Shown piece after piece: positions 32,494-41,569 of a stretch of DNA of 64,000 nt (its first letter is position 1; each line of letters opens with the position of its first letter). The position numbers and the translations under genes were made by a program. Source of the DNA: CAYLHF01 sp964383365. GTDB lineage: Bacteria; Bacteroidota; Rhodothermia; Rhodothermales; UBA10348. The notes under the pieces are model-generated. The model was not told where the DNA came from, ran no database searches, and saw only the letters and a program-made list of their open reading frames with translations. The stretch lies in assembly GCA_964383365.1 (NCBI GenBank), contig CAYLHF010000016.1, positions 9,318 through 73,317 on the forward strand, read 5' to 3'.

Positions 32494-33298
32494 TAAAACC
32501 AATTATCGGACCGGGCCGCCGATCGTCATAAAACTGGGGGGCGCACTCCTCGAGGGTAATCTGTCTTCGTTCTGGGATCAGGTGGCATGCATTCGTGACA
32601 CCGCGCCCGTGATTCTGGTTCATGGAGGGGGACTGCAGGCGACGAAACTCGCAAATCAACTCGGTCATACGCCACGGATCATCCAGGGACGGAGAGTTAC
32701 GGAGAAAATCGATCTCGAAATACTCCTGATGACGATGGCGGGTCAGCTCAACACGCGGCTGGTGGCCGGGGCTACGGCAGCGGGCCTCCGTTCGGTCGGA
32801 CTCACCGGCGCGGACGGTAATCTGATTCGCGTTACCCGGAGACCACCCTGGTCCATCGACGACGAGGAGGTCGATTTTGGATACGTCGGCGACATCGCGG
32901 AAATAATGCCCCGGGTCCTACATACAATGGTGCATGCAGGCTTCCTTCCCGTCGTGTCTCCACCGGGCATCGACAGCGACGGAAATCTGTACAACGTGAA
33001 CGCCGATACGATCGCGCTGGAAATAGCCGTGGCAACGGGCGCTTCTCAACTCATACTCGTTACCGGTTCGTCCGGAATTACACATCCGGAGACCGGCTGT
33101 GTGCTTCCTCTTGTCACGGCGGCGAGTGCCCGCAAAGCGGTAGCCGACGGTTGGATTCACTCGGGGATGCAGGTCAAGACGTATGTCGGGATGCAGGCGC
33201 TGGAACGCGGCATCGGATCGGTATGGATTGCGGGTCTGAATGATCTGGACGCAAAGACGAATGCGACTGAGCTCTGTCTGGAGGAAATGGCTGTATGA
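32486..33298 (+). CDS. argB: N-acylglutamate kinase
   Basis: Phosphorylates N-acylglutamate with ATP. The 270-residue product has IVIKLGGALLEG, the glycine-rich LVHGGGLQATKLANQLG, SVGLTGADGNLI and NADTIALEIAVATGASQLILVT. It lacks the extended N-terminal helix that forms the hexamer in arginine-inhibited kinases, so feedback inhibition by arginine is not expected; transcriptional attenuation at the leader may carry the control. It overlaps argF' by 8 bases and argE by 4. Confidence 0.93.
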   Translation: MDDKTNYRTGPPIVIKLGGALLEGNLSSFWDQVACIRDTAPVILVHGGGLQATKLANQLGHTPRIIQGRRVTEKIDLEILLMTMAGQLNTRLVAGATAAGLRSVGLTGADGNLIRVTRRPPWSIDDEEVDFGYVGDIAEIMPRVLHTMVHAGFLPVVSPPGIDSDGNLYNVNADTIALEIAVATGASQLILVTGSSGITHPETGCVLPLVTAASARKAVADGWIHSGMQVKTYVGMQALERGIGSVWIAGLNDLDAKTNATELCLEEMAV

Positions 33299-34377
33299 AC
33301 GACGTACGGACGCTTCACTCAGAGTTGGTCGCTATTCCCGCACTGAGCCGGGAGGAGGCACCGGTGGCCGATCTGTTGTGTGCACTCGCAACGTCGGAAG
33401 GACTGGAGTATCAACGGTATGGCGACAATGTCGTCATGATGCTCGGTTCAAATGGTCCGATACCGACGCTTCTGCTGAACTCCCATCTGGATGTAGTACC
33501 CGCCTCATCAGATCATCCGTTCGATCCCTTCACACCTACGGTCCGGGATGGGCGGGTGTTCGGTCGGGGTACGGTCGATGCCAAGGCTTCCGTGGCGGCC
33601 ATGACAATGGCACTGATTTCACTTCAGAGGGAGCGTTGGGCACCTCCATCAGGACAGGTGGTACTCGCTCTGACGACGTGTGAAGAGCTGGGAGGATCCG
33701 ACAATGGTCTCGAGTCTACGCTTGGGCTGTTGCCCGCCCCTACCGCCGCCATCGTAGGTGAGCCTACGGAGATGCAACCCTGCGTGGCGCAGAAAGGATT
33801 GTTGATTCTGAAAATGACCGCCTCCGGGAAGACGTCGCACGCGGCACGGGCTCACCTCGGAATCAACGCCATCGAAATGGCTGCCCGAGACCTGCAACGA
33901 CTCAGCGACCTCACTTTCGGCCGCGTGCATCCGTATCTCGGTCCGATCACCCTGACGCCCACGACCATCGAAGGCGGAACTGCCCGCAACGTCGTTCCCG
34001 ATCGATGCGTGGTGTACCTCGACATCCGGTCGACCCCATCCTATACGCACGAGGAATTGACCTCGCTCGTGAGCGCCGCCGTCGAATCCGATATTTCGAT
34101 CCACAGCGACCGGATGCTTCCCGCCGGCACAGATCCGGAGGAAACCATCGTCAAGGCATGCCTCGCGGCACACCCGGGCGCGAAGCCGTTCGGTTCGCCC
34201 ACCGTATCCGACTGGATTTACGTGCGAGACATTCCAACAGTAAAAATGGGCCCGGGAGACAGTTTTCTCTCCCACACGCCGGAAGAGAGTATTCCCATCA
34301 GGGAACTCGGCGAGGCCGTGGTCATCTACCGGAATGCGATCAAATCGTATTTTGAATCGCAGGAAACGCGGAAATAA
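33295..34377 (+). CDS. argE: M20-family acylornithine/acylcitrulline deacylase
   Basis: Metallohydrolase that removes the acyl group late in arginine synthesis. In an acylornithine-carbamoyltransferase pathway its substrate should be acylcitrulline. The 360-residue product has metal ligands His64 and Asp66 (NSHLDVVP), Asp95 (GRGTVDAKAS), Glu130 and Glu131 (TTCEELGG), Glu156 (VGEPTEM) and a C-terminal His in FLSHTPEES. The start overlaps the argB stop (ATGA). Acetyl versus succinyl preference is unknown. Confidence 0.9.
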   Translation: MNDVRTLHSELVAIPALSREEAPVADLLCALATSEGLEYQRYGDNVVMMLGSNGPIPTLLLNSHLDVVPASSDHPFDPFTPTVRDGRVFGRGTVDAKASVAAMTMALISLQRERWAPPSGQVVLALTTCEELGGSDNGLESTLGLLPAPTAAIVGEPTEMQPCVAQKGLLILKMTASGKTSHAARAHLGINAIEMAARDLQRLSDLTFGRVHPYLGPITLTPTTIEGGTARNVVPDRCVVYLDIRSTPSYTHEELTSLVSAAVESDISIHSDRMLPAGTDPEETIVKACLAAHPGAKPFGSPTVSDWIYVRDIPTVKMGPGDSFLSHTPEESIPIRELGEAVVIYRNAIKSYFESQETRK

Positions 34378-34438
34378 ACTCAGAACCACCCGACGACGGT
34401 TCCCATGGAGCGGTCGACATCTATACACCGAGACTATC

Positions 34439-35788
34439 GTGACCAGGACAGACCAAAAAGAAACGCCCCGACCGATCTGGTTCAAGGGCACCGCAGCCGA
34501 TTCGTGGGTGACCCGGTTCACTGTGGGGGACGATTACCTGTGGGACACCATTCTGCTCCCGTATGATATCGAAGCAACGAGGGCACATGCGCGTGGACTC
34601 GAGACGGCAGGTCTGCTTACAGAGAAGGAATTCGAGGCGATCTCCCTTGCTCTTGAAGGACTCGCTCAGGCTGTCGATTACGGTCGTATCACGGTTCAAC
34701 CAGCGGATGAGGACAGCCATACGGTCATCGAGGCGTTCGTGACCGAACATGCGGGTTCGCTTGGCAAAAAATTGCAGACCGGACGGTCCAGGAATGATCA
34801 GGTTCTCGCCTCCATTCGCCTGTTCCTCCGGGATGCCCTCGATAGAATAGCAGAGGCCGCCCACCGGGTAATCAATGACCTCTGCGATCTGGCAGACCGT
34901 GACGGCGATCTCGTCATTCCGGGATATACCCACTTTCAGCGGGCCATGCCGAGCACGGTCGCTCTCTGGGCCATGGGCTATGCCGAGTTGTTTATAGACG
35001 ACATTCGTGCACTCGGTCATGCCCGAAGTCAGATCAACCGATCTCCTCTCGGCAGTGCTGCCGGATACGGAGTCCCATACATGGAACTGGATCGGGAGGG
35101 TGTATCGGACGAGTTGGGTTTCGACAGCATCCAGGAGCACGTTACCGCCGTCCAGCTCTCGCGCGGTAAGCAGGAGACGCACGTTGTACATGCCCTCGTT
35201 CAGCTGGCGACGACCGTAAACCGTTTGGCATCCGATCTGGTTCTGTACAATTCGCGCGAGTACGGATTTGTGAATCTACCCGACGAGTTCTGTACCGGAT
35301 CGAGCATTATGCCTCAGAAAAAGAATCCAGATGTGTTCGAGCTCTGTCGGGCAACGGTTCACCGGATAAGCGCCGAGATGCAGCTTCTGATGACACTCTC
35401 AACCAACCTGCCCTCGGGTTACCATCGGGATCTGCAACTGACGAAAGAAGCGGTCATGCGGGCCGTCGTCAAGACGGATGAATTGATGGAAGCAGTCACC
35501 GCCATTATTCCCGGTATCCGGTTCAACCCGGACCGAATCGGAGAAGCAGTGACGTCTGAGTTGTACGCGACAGCAGCAGCGCTCGAAGCTGTCGAAAAGG
35601 GAGCATCGTTCCGGGATGCGTACCGGGACGTGGCGAAGGACAAGGATGCGTGGGTGAAAGCGGCCGAACGGCCTATGAATGACGCATATCGAAATGTCGG
35701 ATTTCCGGGAAAATCGAATGTGTCGGGTGTTCGCGAGCGGGCCAGGAAAGCGCTGGATGCCGTTGCTCCGGTCCACCCGGAATCCTGA
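34439..35788 (+). CDS. argH: Argininosuccinate lyase
   Basis: Final step: splits argininosuccinate to arginine and fumarate. The 449-residue product has TGRSRNDQVLASIRLF, PGYTHFQRAMPSTVALW and the fumarase-superfamily signature GSSIMPQKKNPD with the catalytic Ser. I chose the GTG at 34439, giving MTRTDQKETPRPIWFKG, because the longer ATG frame (34334) overlaps argE by 44 bases and adds a very basic stretch. The gene ends 25 bases before an assembly gap, so whether anything follows in the operon is unknown. Confidence 0.94.
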   Translation: MTRTDQKETPRPIWFKGTAADSWVTRFTVGDDYLWDTILLPYDIEATRAHARGLETAGLLTEKEFEAISLALEGLAQAVDYGRITVQPADEDSHTVIEAFVTEHAGSLGKKLQTGRSRNDQVLASIRLFLRDALDRIAEAAHRVINDLCDLADRDGDLVIPGYTHFQRAMPSTVALWAMGYAELFIDDIRALGHARSQINRSPLGSAAGYGVPYMELDREGVSDELGFDSIQEHVTAVQLSRGKQETHVVHALVQLATTVNRLASDLVLYNSREYGFVNLPDEFCTGSSIMPQKKNPDVFELCRATVHRISAEMQLLMTLSTNLPSGYHRDLQLTKEAVMRAVVKTDELMEAVTAIIPGIRFNPDRIGEAVTSELYATAAALEAVEKGASFRDAYRDVAKDKDAWVKAAERPMNDAYRNVGFPGKSNVSGVRERARKALDAVAPVHPES

Positions 35789-35992
35789 ATTCGGAGGCCG
35801 CTGAGCGCCGGAGNNNNNNNNNNNNNNNNNNNNNNNNNNNNNNNNNNNNNNNNNNNNNNNNNNNNNNNNNNNNNNNNNNNNNNNNNNNNNNNNNNNNNNN
35901 NNNNNNNNNNNNNGGCCGCTGAGCGCCGGAGAGCATACGCACCGGAGGCCACCCTCTGCCGGAGCGACCAATATCGCGCCGGAGCTGGCGAG
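35789..35992. other. Intergenic stretch with assembly gap (35814-35913) and GCCGGAG-rich sequence
   Basis: Exactly 100 N. The 18 bases before the gap (GGCCGCTGAGCGCCGGAG) recur immediately after it, and similar CCGGAG words recur to 35980. This fits contig ends meeting in a short repeat between the convergent argH and DUF5916 genes. True length is unknown, and any open frame through the N run is an artefact. Confidence 0.85.
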
Positions 35993-38416
35993 TCAGACCC
36001 GGAACAGGTAACTGAATTTCATGAAGAAGCCGTCAGAGATCCGGTCCAGGCCGCTGAATTTGAAACTGTCCGGTTCCTGAAGGCTGCTTCCATAGCCCAA
36101 AAAGAGTACAGTACCCGGTGTCGGACGGTATGAAAACAGTCCATCCACGCGGAAGTTGTTTGTTCTTCGGCGATTCGGTCGGATAAAGGAGCCGTCTCCT
36201 GCCTGGATCAGGATATCGTCGTTGGTCCGCGAGTCGTCTCGCAGTTTGTCCACCAGATTGGCATCATACTGGCCCACCAGCCGGACAAATATCGACCGGG
36301 TCAACTGATATTCAACCTTCAGACGCGGCGTGCGTCGAATCTGAACGATGCTCCGATCCGTCTTCCGGAAAAACTGCTGGTGGTTGTACAGTAGATTAAC
36401 CCGAATCTGATCGGTTGGCGTCCAGTTCAGATTCATCGTGAGGACCAGGATGTCTGCCGATGACCATTCAAAAAAATTCTCATCCTGGCCGTAGAGAACA
36501 AACCCACTCAGCGAAAATGTGTCGAATCTGGGGGTACTGAAGTTCACCACGTAATCGAGATTATTCAATCGATCGGTCCCGGTGTAGGCGACGGTATCAA
36601 CAACAGCTCCATCTACGGTTCGTTCGACAAAGAAATTCTGATACAGCTGAGAGGGGTACTTGAAGCTCTCGATCAGTACCGAAGCGCCGACCGACCAACC
36701 ACCCCGGAGTCCGGCTCGCGTGTTGATATGCAGCTTGGCGTCGTTCGGTTCTTTCCCGTCCGTGAAGCGATCATAATCCCACGTTCCGTCGAGACTGATA
36801 CTGTTATTCCAGGATTCTACGAGAGATCCTTCTTTTCCGAACACCGTCAGTCTCGGCGAAATATTGGCTCTGGCGACGTTTGTTCTACCAATGAATCCGG
36901 TTTCCGCCCTGAAATCACCGTGGATGCCCGAAAAACGCGAAGTGATGCCAAACCGGCGTCCCGATCTCGATACATTGATCAACCATAACGGCGCACTCGT
37001 CACGCCATTCCCGTCGGAGGTAAAACTTTCGGCCAACTGGTACTCGACCGTATACAGTTTGTTGAACACCATGCGCCCGAACACGGATCCGACTCTGTTT
37101 GAATGATCACCATCGACCTTGTCCGTGTAGGCGATACCAATGGAAGATTGTCCGCTCAAATCACGCCGGAGTCGGATGGCGTTAAAGATACGATGGTCAT
37201 TTCCTGTCAACGAGGTCGATTTGCGATCGATCCCGGACAACAGTCCGATCTGCGTACCTGACAATTTTCCTGTCAATTTCAACGCACCGATCGGATTGGC
37301 CAGGTTCCGCGTGAAAATCAAATTCTGGGGTGACTGAAACAGTTCGATTCCGTCGAGGAAGAACGGTCGTTTTTCCGGAAAAAACAGCGCCTGTCGGGGG
37401 TCAAACTGGAACTGTGCGACATCGGCCTCGATCTGCGAAAAATCCGGATTTGCCGTCGCATTCAGGATCAGATTGTTGGTAATACCCCAGCGCAGGTTGC
37501 CCCCCAATTGAGGATCGGTTCGTCGATAATTCCAACCGCTTCCATCGGGAATACCGTTCACGGAAGAGGTCGTTTCCGGACTCAGATCGAGCACCAGTCC
37601 GCGATTCAAATGGTGCAGTCCGGTCAGCTTACCACTTTGAGACAGAAACGAGGCGTTGGCCTGAAGCGCCGGTGTCCACGTATGGGTGTAGCCCGAATGT
37701 TGAACCCGGCGAATGATATTGATTCCCCAGTCCTGTACATCTGCCGACTGGTAACGAAGACTCTTGAATGGCACGAATACTTCTACCTCGTAGCCGAAAG
37801 GAGTCAGTCTGCCCTTCGACTGGTATACATAATCAGGGTTCAGATCTACGCGATAAGGTGCCGAACCGCCTCCGAAGAAACTGCCGCTCTGCTGGGCAAC
37901 GTCTCTGAGGACTCCGTCTGACTGTATGCCGAACGGATTGACTCCGATAACGACGGCCTGGCGTTGGTCATCAAACGTGTCGAGTAGAATCTGTACATAA
38001 TCATCGGAACCGACCTTGTCACGATCGGCGAGAGTCGCCCGGACGGCGTCGTGCGTCTCGTAGGCCCGAATACCAAAATGAATGCCGGTCGGGGCGTACC
38101 AGACCAGGACCACGGTTGAATCTTCGGACGCGCGTCCGTCAACCGGTAGAAACTGGAAAAAATCTTCCAGACTGGCCGCCAGGGACCATTCATTTTCGTT
38201 CAGAACTCCGTCTATCACCGCATAGGAATCGAGGCGTGGGATCGGAACCGTCGGAGGATCGGGGTCGGCGGGAATTCGAGCACCCGTCTCCCGAGCGCTG
38301 GCTTCCGCGGTCCACAGACCCAGAAGAAGGGTTAGAATGATCACGGCGTAATACGGGCGCTCGCTGGCGCACCCGAAACGTCTCACAAATAGTCCTGAAC
38401 CTGCCATCGGATCCAC
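35993..38416 (-). CDS. DUF5916 outer-membrane barrel with N-terminal CBM9-like domain (copy 1)
   Basis: An 807-residue protein. A hydrophobic segment near residues 22-38 (YAVIILTLLLGLWTAEASA) is the signal peptide. Residues about 60-240 form a carbohydrate-binding-module-9-like domain (IDGVLNENEWSLA, FGIRAYE, GFEVEVFVPFKSLR-type strands), followed by the DUF5916 barrel with FSQIEADVAQFQFDPRQALFFPEKRPFF. The protein ends in aromatic FSYLFRV, as expected of an outer-membrane beta barrel. A similar gene lies directly upstream, 26 bases away. The family is common in Bacteroidota; its substrate is not established to my knowledge. Confidence 0.82.
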   Translation of the reverse strand: MDPMAGSGLFVRRFGCASERPYYAVIILTLLLGLWTAEASARETGARIPADPDPPTVPIPRLDSYAVIDGVLNENEWSLAASLEDFFQFLPVDGRASEDSTVVLVWYAPTGIHFGIRAYETHDAVRATLADRDKVGSDDYVQILLDTFDDQRQAVVIGVNPFGIQSDGVLRDVAQQSGSFFGGGSAPYRVDLNPDYVYQSKGRLTPFGYEVEVFVPFKSLRYQSADVQDWGINIIRRVQHSGYTHTWTPALQANASFLSQSGKLTGLHHLNRGLVLDLSPETTSSVNGIPDGSGWNYRRTDPQLGGNLRWGITNNLILNATANPDFSQIEADVAQFQFDPRQALFFPEKRPFFLDGIELFQSPQNLIFTRNLANPIGALKLTGKLSGTQIGLLSGIDRKSTSLTGNDHRIFNAIRLRRDLSGQSSIGIAYTDKVDGDHSNRVGSVFGRMVFNKLYTVEYQLAESFTSDGNGVTSAPLWLINVSRSGRRFGITSRFSGIHGDFRAETGFIGRTNVARANISPRLTVFGKEGSLVESWNNSISLDGTWDYDRFTDGKEPNDAKLHINTRAGLRGGWSVGASVLIESFKYPSQLYQNFFVERTVDGAVVDTVAYTGTDRLNNLDYVVNFSTPRFDTFSLSGFVLYGQDENFFEWSSADILVLTMNLNWTPTDQIRVNLLYNHQQFFRKTDRSIVQIRRTPRLKVEYQLTRSIFVRLVGQYDANLVDKLRDDSRTNDDILIQAGDGSFIRPNRRRTNNFRVDGLFSYRPTPGTVLFLGYGSSLQEPDSFKFSGLDRISDGFFMKFSYLFRV

Positions 38417-38442
38417 TCTGGGTGAGGAAAAAAACGATCGGG

Positions 38443-40749
38443 TTACTGCCGGAACAGATACTGCAACTTAAAGAAGATCTGACGATCTGACTGGGCAAAA
38501 ACGGTCCCCCCGTTCCCGGTTGGATCGCTTAACGTGTCATAACGGTGACTGGATCCGAAATGCGCGACCGTGAACGGATTCACCCGATACGTGACGAGCG
38601 GATCCACCTCGAGGCTCTGACTGAAATCGTTGAACTGTACGATCACCCGCGCCAGGAGGGCGCCTGTGAACTGGTAATTGAATCGCGTTCGTGCAATGTA
38701 TCCGCTGAACACGTCGTCTCCTGTAGTCGGATTCTTCAATTCGGAATAGTTGATCTGCGGTTGCAGGACGAGCCTGGACGTAGGTCGAAGCGTCGCACCA
38801 ACACTCAGATCCTGGCTGTCGCCGATGAACGGGTCTTCGACATTGCGTGCGATGGACTTGCCGAAGTTGGCATTCAGATTGAATTGAATTTTCTCGCTGA
38901 AATTACTGAAGACTCCGAGTCGGAAGGAATTCAATCCGCCGAAGTCTCTACCGTTGAAGAGTTCCCGGGCAAATCGAAATTGAATATTGACATTCGTCTG
39001 CCGCTTGAACTGAATATTGACGGCAGGAGAGATGGACTCGTTCTTTCTCTGCCCATCAAAATTCCACGTTCTCCATCCAAAGATTCGGGGCGTTATGCGA
39101 TCGATAAAGCTGATGGACGGATAAAATGTATATCCGTGGAAACTCATCAGCCGACGATTATTGTTTTGTGTGATAAAACCGTTGTCGGCTCTGAACGTCG
39201 GACTGAGCTGGCGGTACGTAAAATCGAAATTATAGTGACGCCCACTGCGACCTACCGACGTTGTCAGGGCACTTCCCCAGAAGTTTTCGCCATCGAATGC
39301 AGCCGTGCGCCGGTCGCCGTCAAACGTGATATTCGAAAAATCCGCAGAGAGTGCTTCGTCATCCGGTTCTGCGGTGTGGCTTGCAACCGCCTGAAAACTG
39401 ACCGAGTAGTTGGTCAAGAAGCGTACTAGTCCGTCAATCGCGAACGTAGATCCTGAGCCTCCGGCGTCGAGCCGTCTATCGGTGACGAGTCCGCCGATGA
39501 ATGAGTTGTTCGTAAAACTCTGACGAACCCGAAGAATATTGGACACTGATTTTCCACCCGAAACGAGACGAGAGCTTTCTTCGAACGGCAACAGGAGGGG
39601 CGACTCGTTATCCCTCGCCCCGATATACGCGACACTGGTATTTCCGAAACGTCCCGTCAATTTATTTGCCACAATCGGGTCGTTGATTGATCTCGTGTAG
39701 ACGGTCTGCAACTCGGTTCTGAACATGTCCGATCCTTCCTGAAAAAACGTCCTGCGCTCCGGGAAGAACAGGGCGAACGTAGAGTTGACGTCTATTCGCG
39801 CAGCATCGGCCTCAATCTGACTGAAATCCGGGTTCAGAGTCAGGTCTGCGGTCAGATCCGACGTGATTCCGTACTTGATATTCAGGGACGGATCAACGGC
39901 GGCGCGGTCGTTCAGAAAGGCTCCTTTCGGATCGTTGAAATCCGCCAGTCTACCCGACTGACTGCCCGTCAGTGTGGGTAAGATTTCCAGATTCTTTCCT
40001 GACTGGACGCCCCTCATTCCGCCGAGAAGACCAAATTGACAACTCATGCACGGATCATTCTGGTTGATTCCCGCCCAGGAATACGTATTTCTACTGTCTC
40101 TGGGGTGGGTGATCCAGAAAGTGGCCCGCCAATTCTGAACGTCAGCTTTCGGAAATCTTAGGCTGCGAAATGGAATGGCCATCTCGACCTGATATCCCGT
40201 AGCGGTTACCTGTCCCGCCGAAGAAAAAATAAGATCAAATGAAACATCCTCGCGTCCGTTCGAACTGAACGTATCTCCCTGAATGCCGAGAGGATTGGCC
40301 GCGATGAAATAGACCCGTTGACCGTCACCATTGGTATCGAGAAGCATCCCCGCATAGTCATCCTGCCAGATGCGGTCCCGATCACTGAAATTGGATCTGA
40401 TCTGTGCCGGATCGTCGTTGATCACGTAAGCGACGTACAGATTTTTTTCGTCGTACGCGACAAGAGTCTTCATGTCGATTGGGGGCCGGGCCAACTCGTC
40501 GGGAAAATTTTCTGAAAAATTGGTTGCTACAGCCGCATTCTGCCAGAATGCTTCGTCCAATCGCCCATCAATGTGTACGTCATCCTCCGTTCTCGGAATA
40601 TCGAGCGACGGTTGGATATTTGGAGCAAACGGTTCGTTCGGTGACGCCGAGCGTTCTTCGGGACCGGACTGGGCGAAGACGGGAACGGCTGTAACGAGGA
40701 CGAGTGCCAGAAATAATGAATTTCGGACACCATTGTAGAAATAGTGCAT
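38443..40749 (-). CDS. DUF5916 outer-membrane barrel with N-terminal CBM9-like domain (copy 2)
   Basis: A 768-residue paralogue of the downstream gene. A signal peptide lies at about residues 10-27 (SLFLALVLVTAVPVFAQ). A CBM9-like domain follows (VHIDGRLDEAFWQNAAVATNF, YVAYVINDD, MAIPFRSLRFP), then DUF5916 with DFSQIEADAARIDVNSTFALFFPERRTFF, and a terminal FFKLQYLFRQ. A Cys pair (NDPCMSCQFG) after the CBM-like domain has no counterpart in the other copy. The two genes are 26 bases apart and probably co-transcribed. Sequence divergence between them is high, so the duplication is not recent. Confidence 0.82.
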   Translation of the reverse strand: MHYFYNGVRNSLFLALVLVTAVPVFAQSGPEERSASPNEPFAPNIQPSLDIPRTEDDVHIDGRLDEAFWQNAAVATNFSENFPDELARPPIDMKTLVAYDEKNLYVAYVINDDPAQIRSNFSDRDRIWQDDYAGMLLDTNGDGQRVYFIAANPLGIQGDTFSSNGREDVSFDLIFSSAGQVTATGYQVEMAIPFRSLRFPKADVQNWRATFWITHPRDSRNTYSWAGINQNDPCMSCQFGLLGGMRGVQSGKNLEILPTLTGSQSGRLADFNDPKGAFLNDRAAVDPSLNIKYGITSDLTADLTLNPDFSQIEADAARIDVNSTFALFFPERRTFFQEGSDMFRTELQTVYTRSINDPIVANKLTGRFGNTSVAYIGARDNESPLLLPFEESSRLVSGGKSVSNILRVRQSFTNNSFIGGLVTDRRLDAGGSGSTFAIDGLVRFLTNYSVSFQAVASHTAEPDDEALSADFSNITFDGDRRTAAFDGENFWGSALTTSVGRSGRHYNFDFTYRQLSPTFRADNGFITQNNNRRLMSFHGYTFYPSISFIDRITPRIFGWRTWNFDGQRKNESISPAVNIQFKRQTNVNIQFRFARELFNGRDFGGLNSFRLGVFSNFSEKIQFNLNANFGKSIARNVEDPFIGDSQDLSVGATLRPTSRLVLQPQINYSELKNPTTGDDVFSGYIARTRFNYQFTGALLARVIVQFNDFSQSLEVDPLVTYRVNPFTVAHFGSSHRYDTLSDPTGNGGTVFAQSDRQIFFKLQYLFRQ

Positions 40750-40998
40750 GATGCGACGACCTGGTCGAGTGAAAATGGATACAGGTCGAAGAAGAATAGC
40801 GATGTGTTTTTCTCCCTCAAGAAACCGGGGTTACGACACCATATTGAAATGGTTACGGCGTGGAAGATGAGATGCGAAAGTGGCTGCCATACTTAATTCG
40901 AGATTCTGGAGGGTCGATACTTATCGGGTCTTCTGCCCCGCTTCTCCCGGGCAGTCTTGACCGCACCCAGCCGCCCGAACTGAGAACACACAGACTGG

Positions 40999-41223
40999 AT
41001 GAAACCGCCGATGACACCGCAGGACCAGGAACGCCTGCAAGTTGAAATAGAGTCCCTGAGAGTCTGGTATGCAGAACTGGATGATGAAGTAAAGCTCTGC
41101 CTGGATGACTCCGACGTTACGAGAGAAGATTTCGCGACGCTGGTGGTCCAGGTATCTCGTGTGTTGCTGCGGCTGAAAAATATGATCGGTCAGTCGGGTA
41201 CGCGGGTTAAATCGCCCGGATGA
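40999..41223 (+). CDS. Small hypothetical protein
   Basis: A 74-residue frame (or 70 residues from ATG 41011) that looks helical and acidic: ERLQVEIESLRVWYAELDDEVKL, then a Leu/Val-rich helix VVQVSRVLLRLKNMIG. It has no signal peptide or recognisable domain. The 249 bases between it and the DUF5916 gene hold no other gene and should carry the divergent promoter. Coding status rests on amphipathic composition only. Confidence 0.4.
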   Translation: MKPPMTPQDQERLQVEIESLRVWYAELDDEVKLCLDDSDVTREDFATLVVQVSRVLLRLKNMIGQSGTRVKSPG

Positions 41224-41275
41224 GTTGCATTTCCTCCTGTTATTGTGTTTCCTGTCAGGAACTTCCCTCGTATGG

Positions 41276-41395
41276 ATGTTGCCAGAGGATGAGGAAACAA
41301 CCTTGAATAGAAAACTGAAACGTCAGATGATGACGGCCGGCGCGATAATTTTGGGCCTGGCTCTTCTTATGGCGATCCTTGGTCAGGTGAGTTAG
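41276..41395 (+). CDS. Small single-pass membrane protein (39 residues)
   Basis: ATG 41276 to TAG 41393-41395. An acidic N-terminus (MLPEDEE) precedes a basic stretch (NRKLKRQ) and one hydrophobic helix (AGAIILGLALLMAILGQV) to the C-terminus. The charge pattern suits a small inner-membrane protein with its N-terminus inside. An AGGA lies about 16 bases upstream. Together with 40999-41223 it occupies an otherwise empty stretch before the transaldolase gene. Confidence 0.4.
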   Translation: MLPEDEETTLNRKLKRQMMTAGAIILGLALLMAILGQVS

Positions 41396-41409
41396 TACCG
41401 TATACGGTA
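41396..41409. promoter_or_regulatory. Perfect 14-bp palindrome (possible operator)
   Basis: TACCGTATACGGTA, immediately after the 39-residue frame and 160 bases before the transaldolase start. It is a perfect inverted repeat without a spacer, which suits a dimeric regulator site more than a terminator. Nothing else is evident between 41410 and 41569. Confidence 0.3.
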
Positions 41410-41569
41410 GACGCATTCACCGAAAATATCGGATGTCGCTCTTGGGTCGATCCGGCACGTCCGTTACCTTAGGTGCACGACAGACGTCGAGCCTCTATCG
41501 ACGCTGATCATTCGCTGATTCTCAGTCGGACCTGGCACATTCCAGACCTTTCATTAGCACCTATTAGAG

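Noticed and set aside
33649..35191. Large minus-strand frames opposite argE and argH
   Set aside because: Both are antisense to conserved enzymes with intact catalytic motifs; no domain is visible in the shadow translations.
35673..35971. Open frames spanning the N run near 35814-35913
   Set aside because: They pass through unknown sequence; the frames are artefacts of the placeholder length.
38545..39429. A 294-codon + strand frame inside the second DUF5916 gene
   Set aside because: The minus-strand protein has a signal peptide, family motifs and a barrel C-terminus; the + frame is its shadow.
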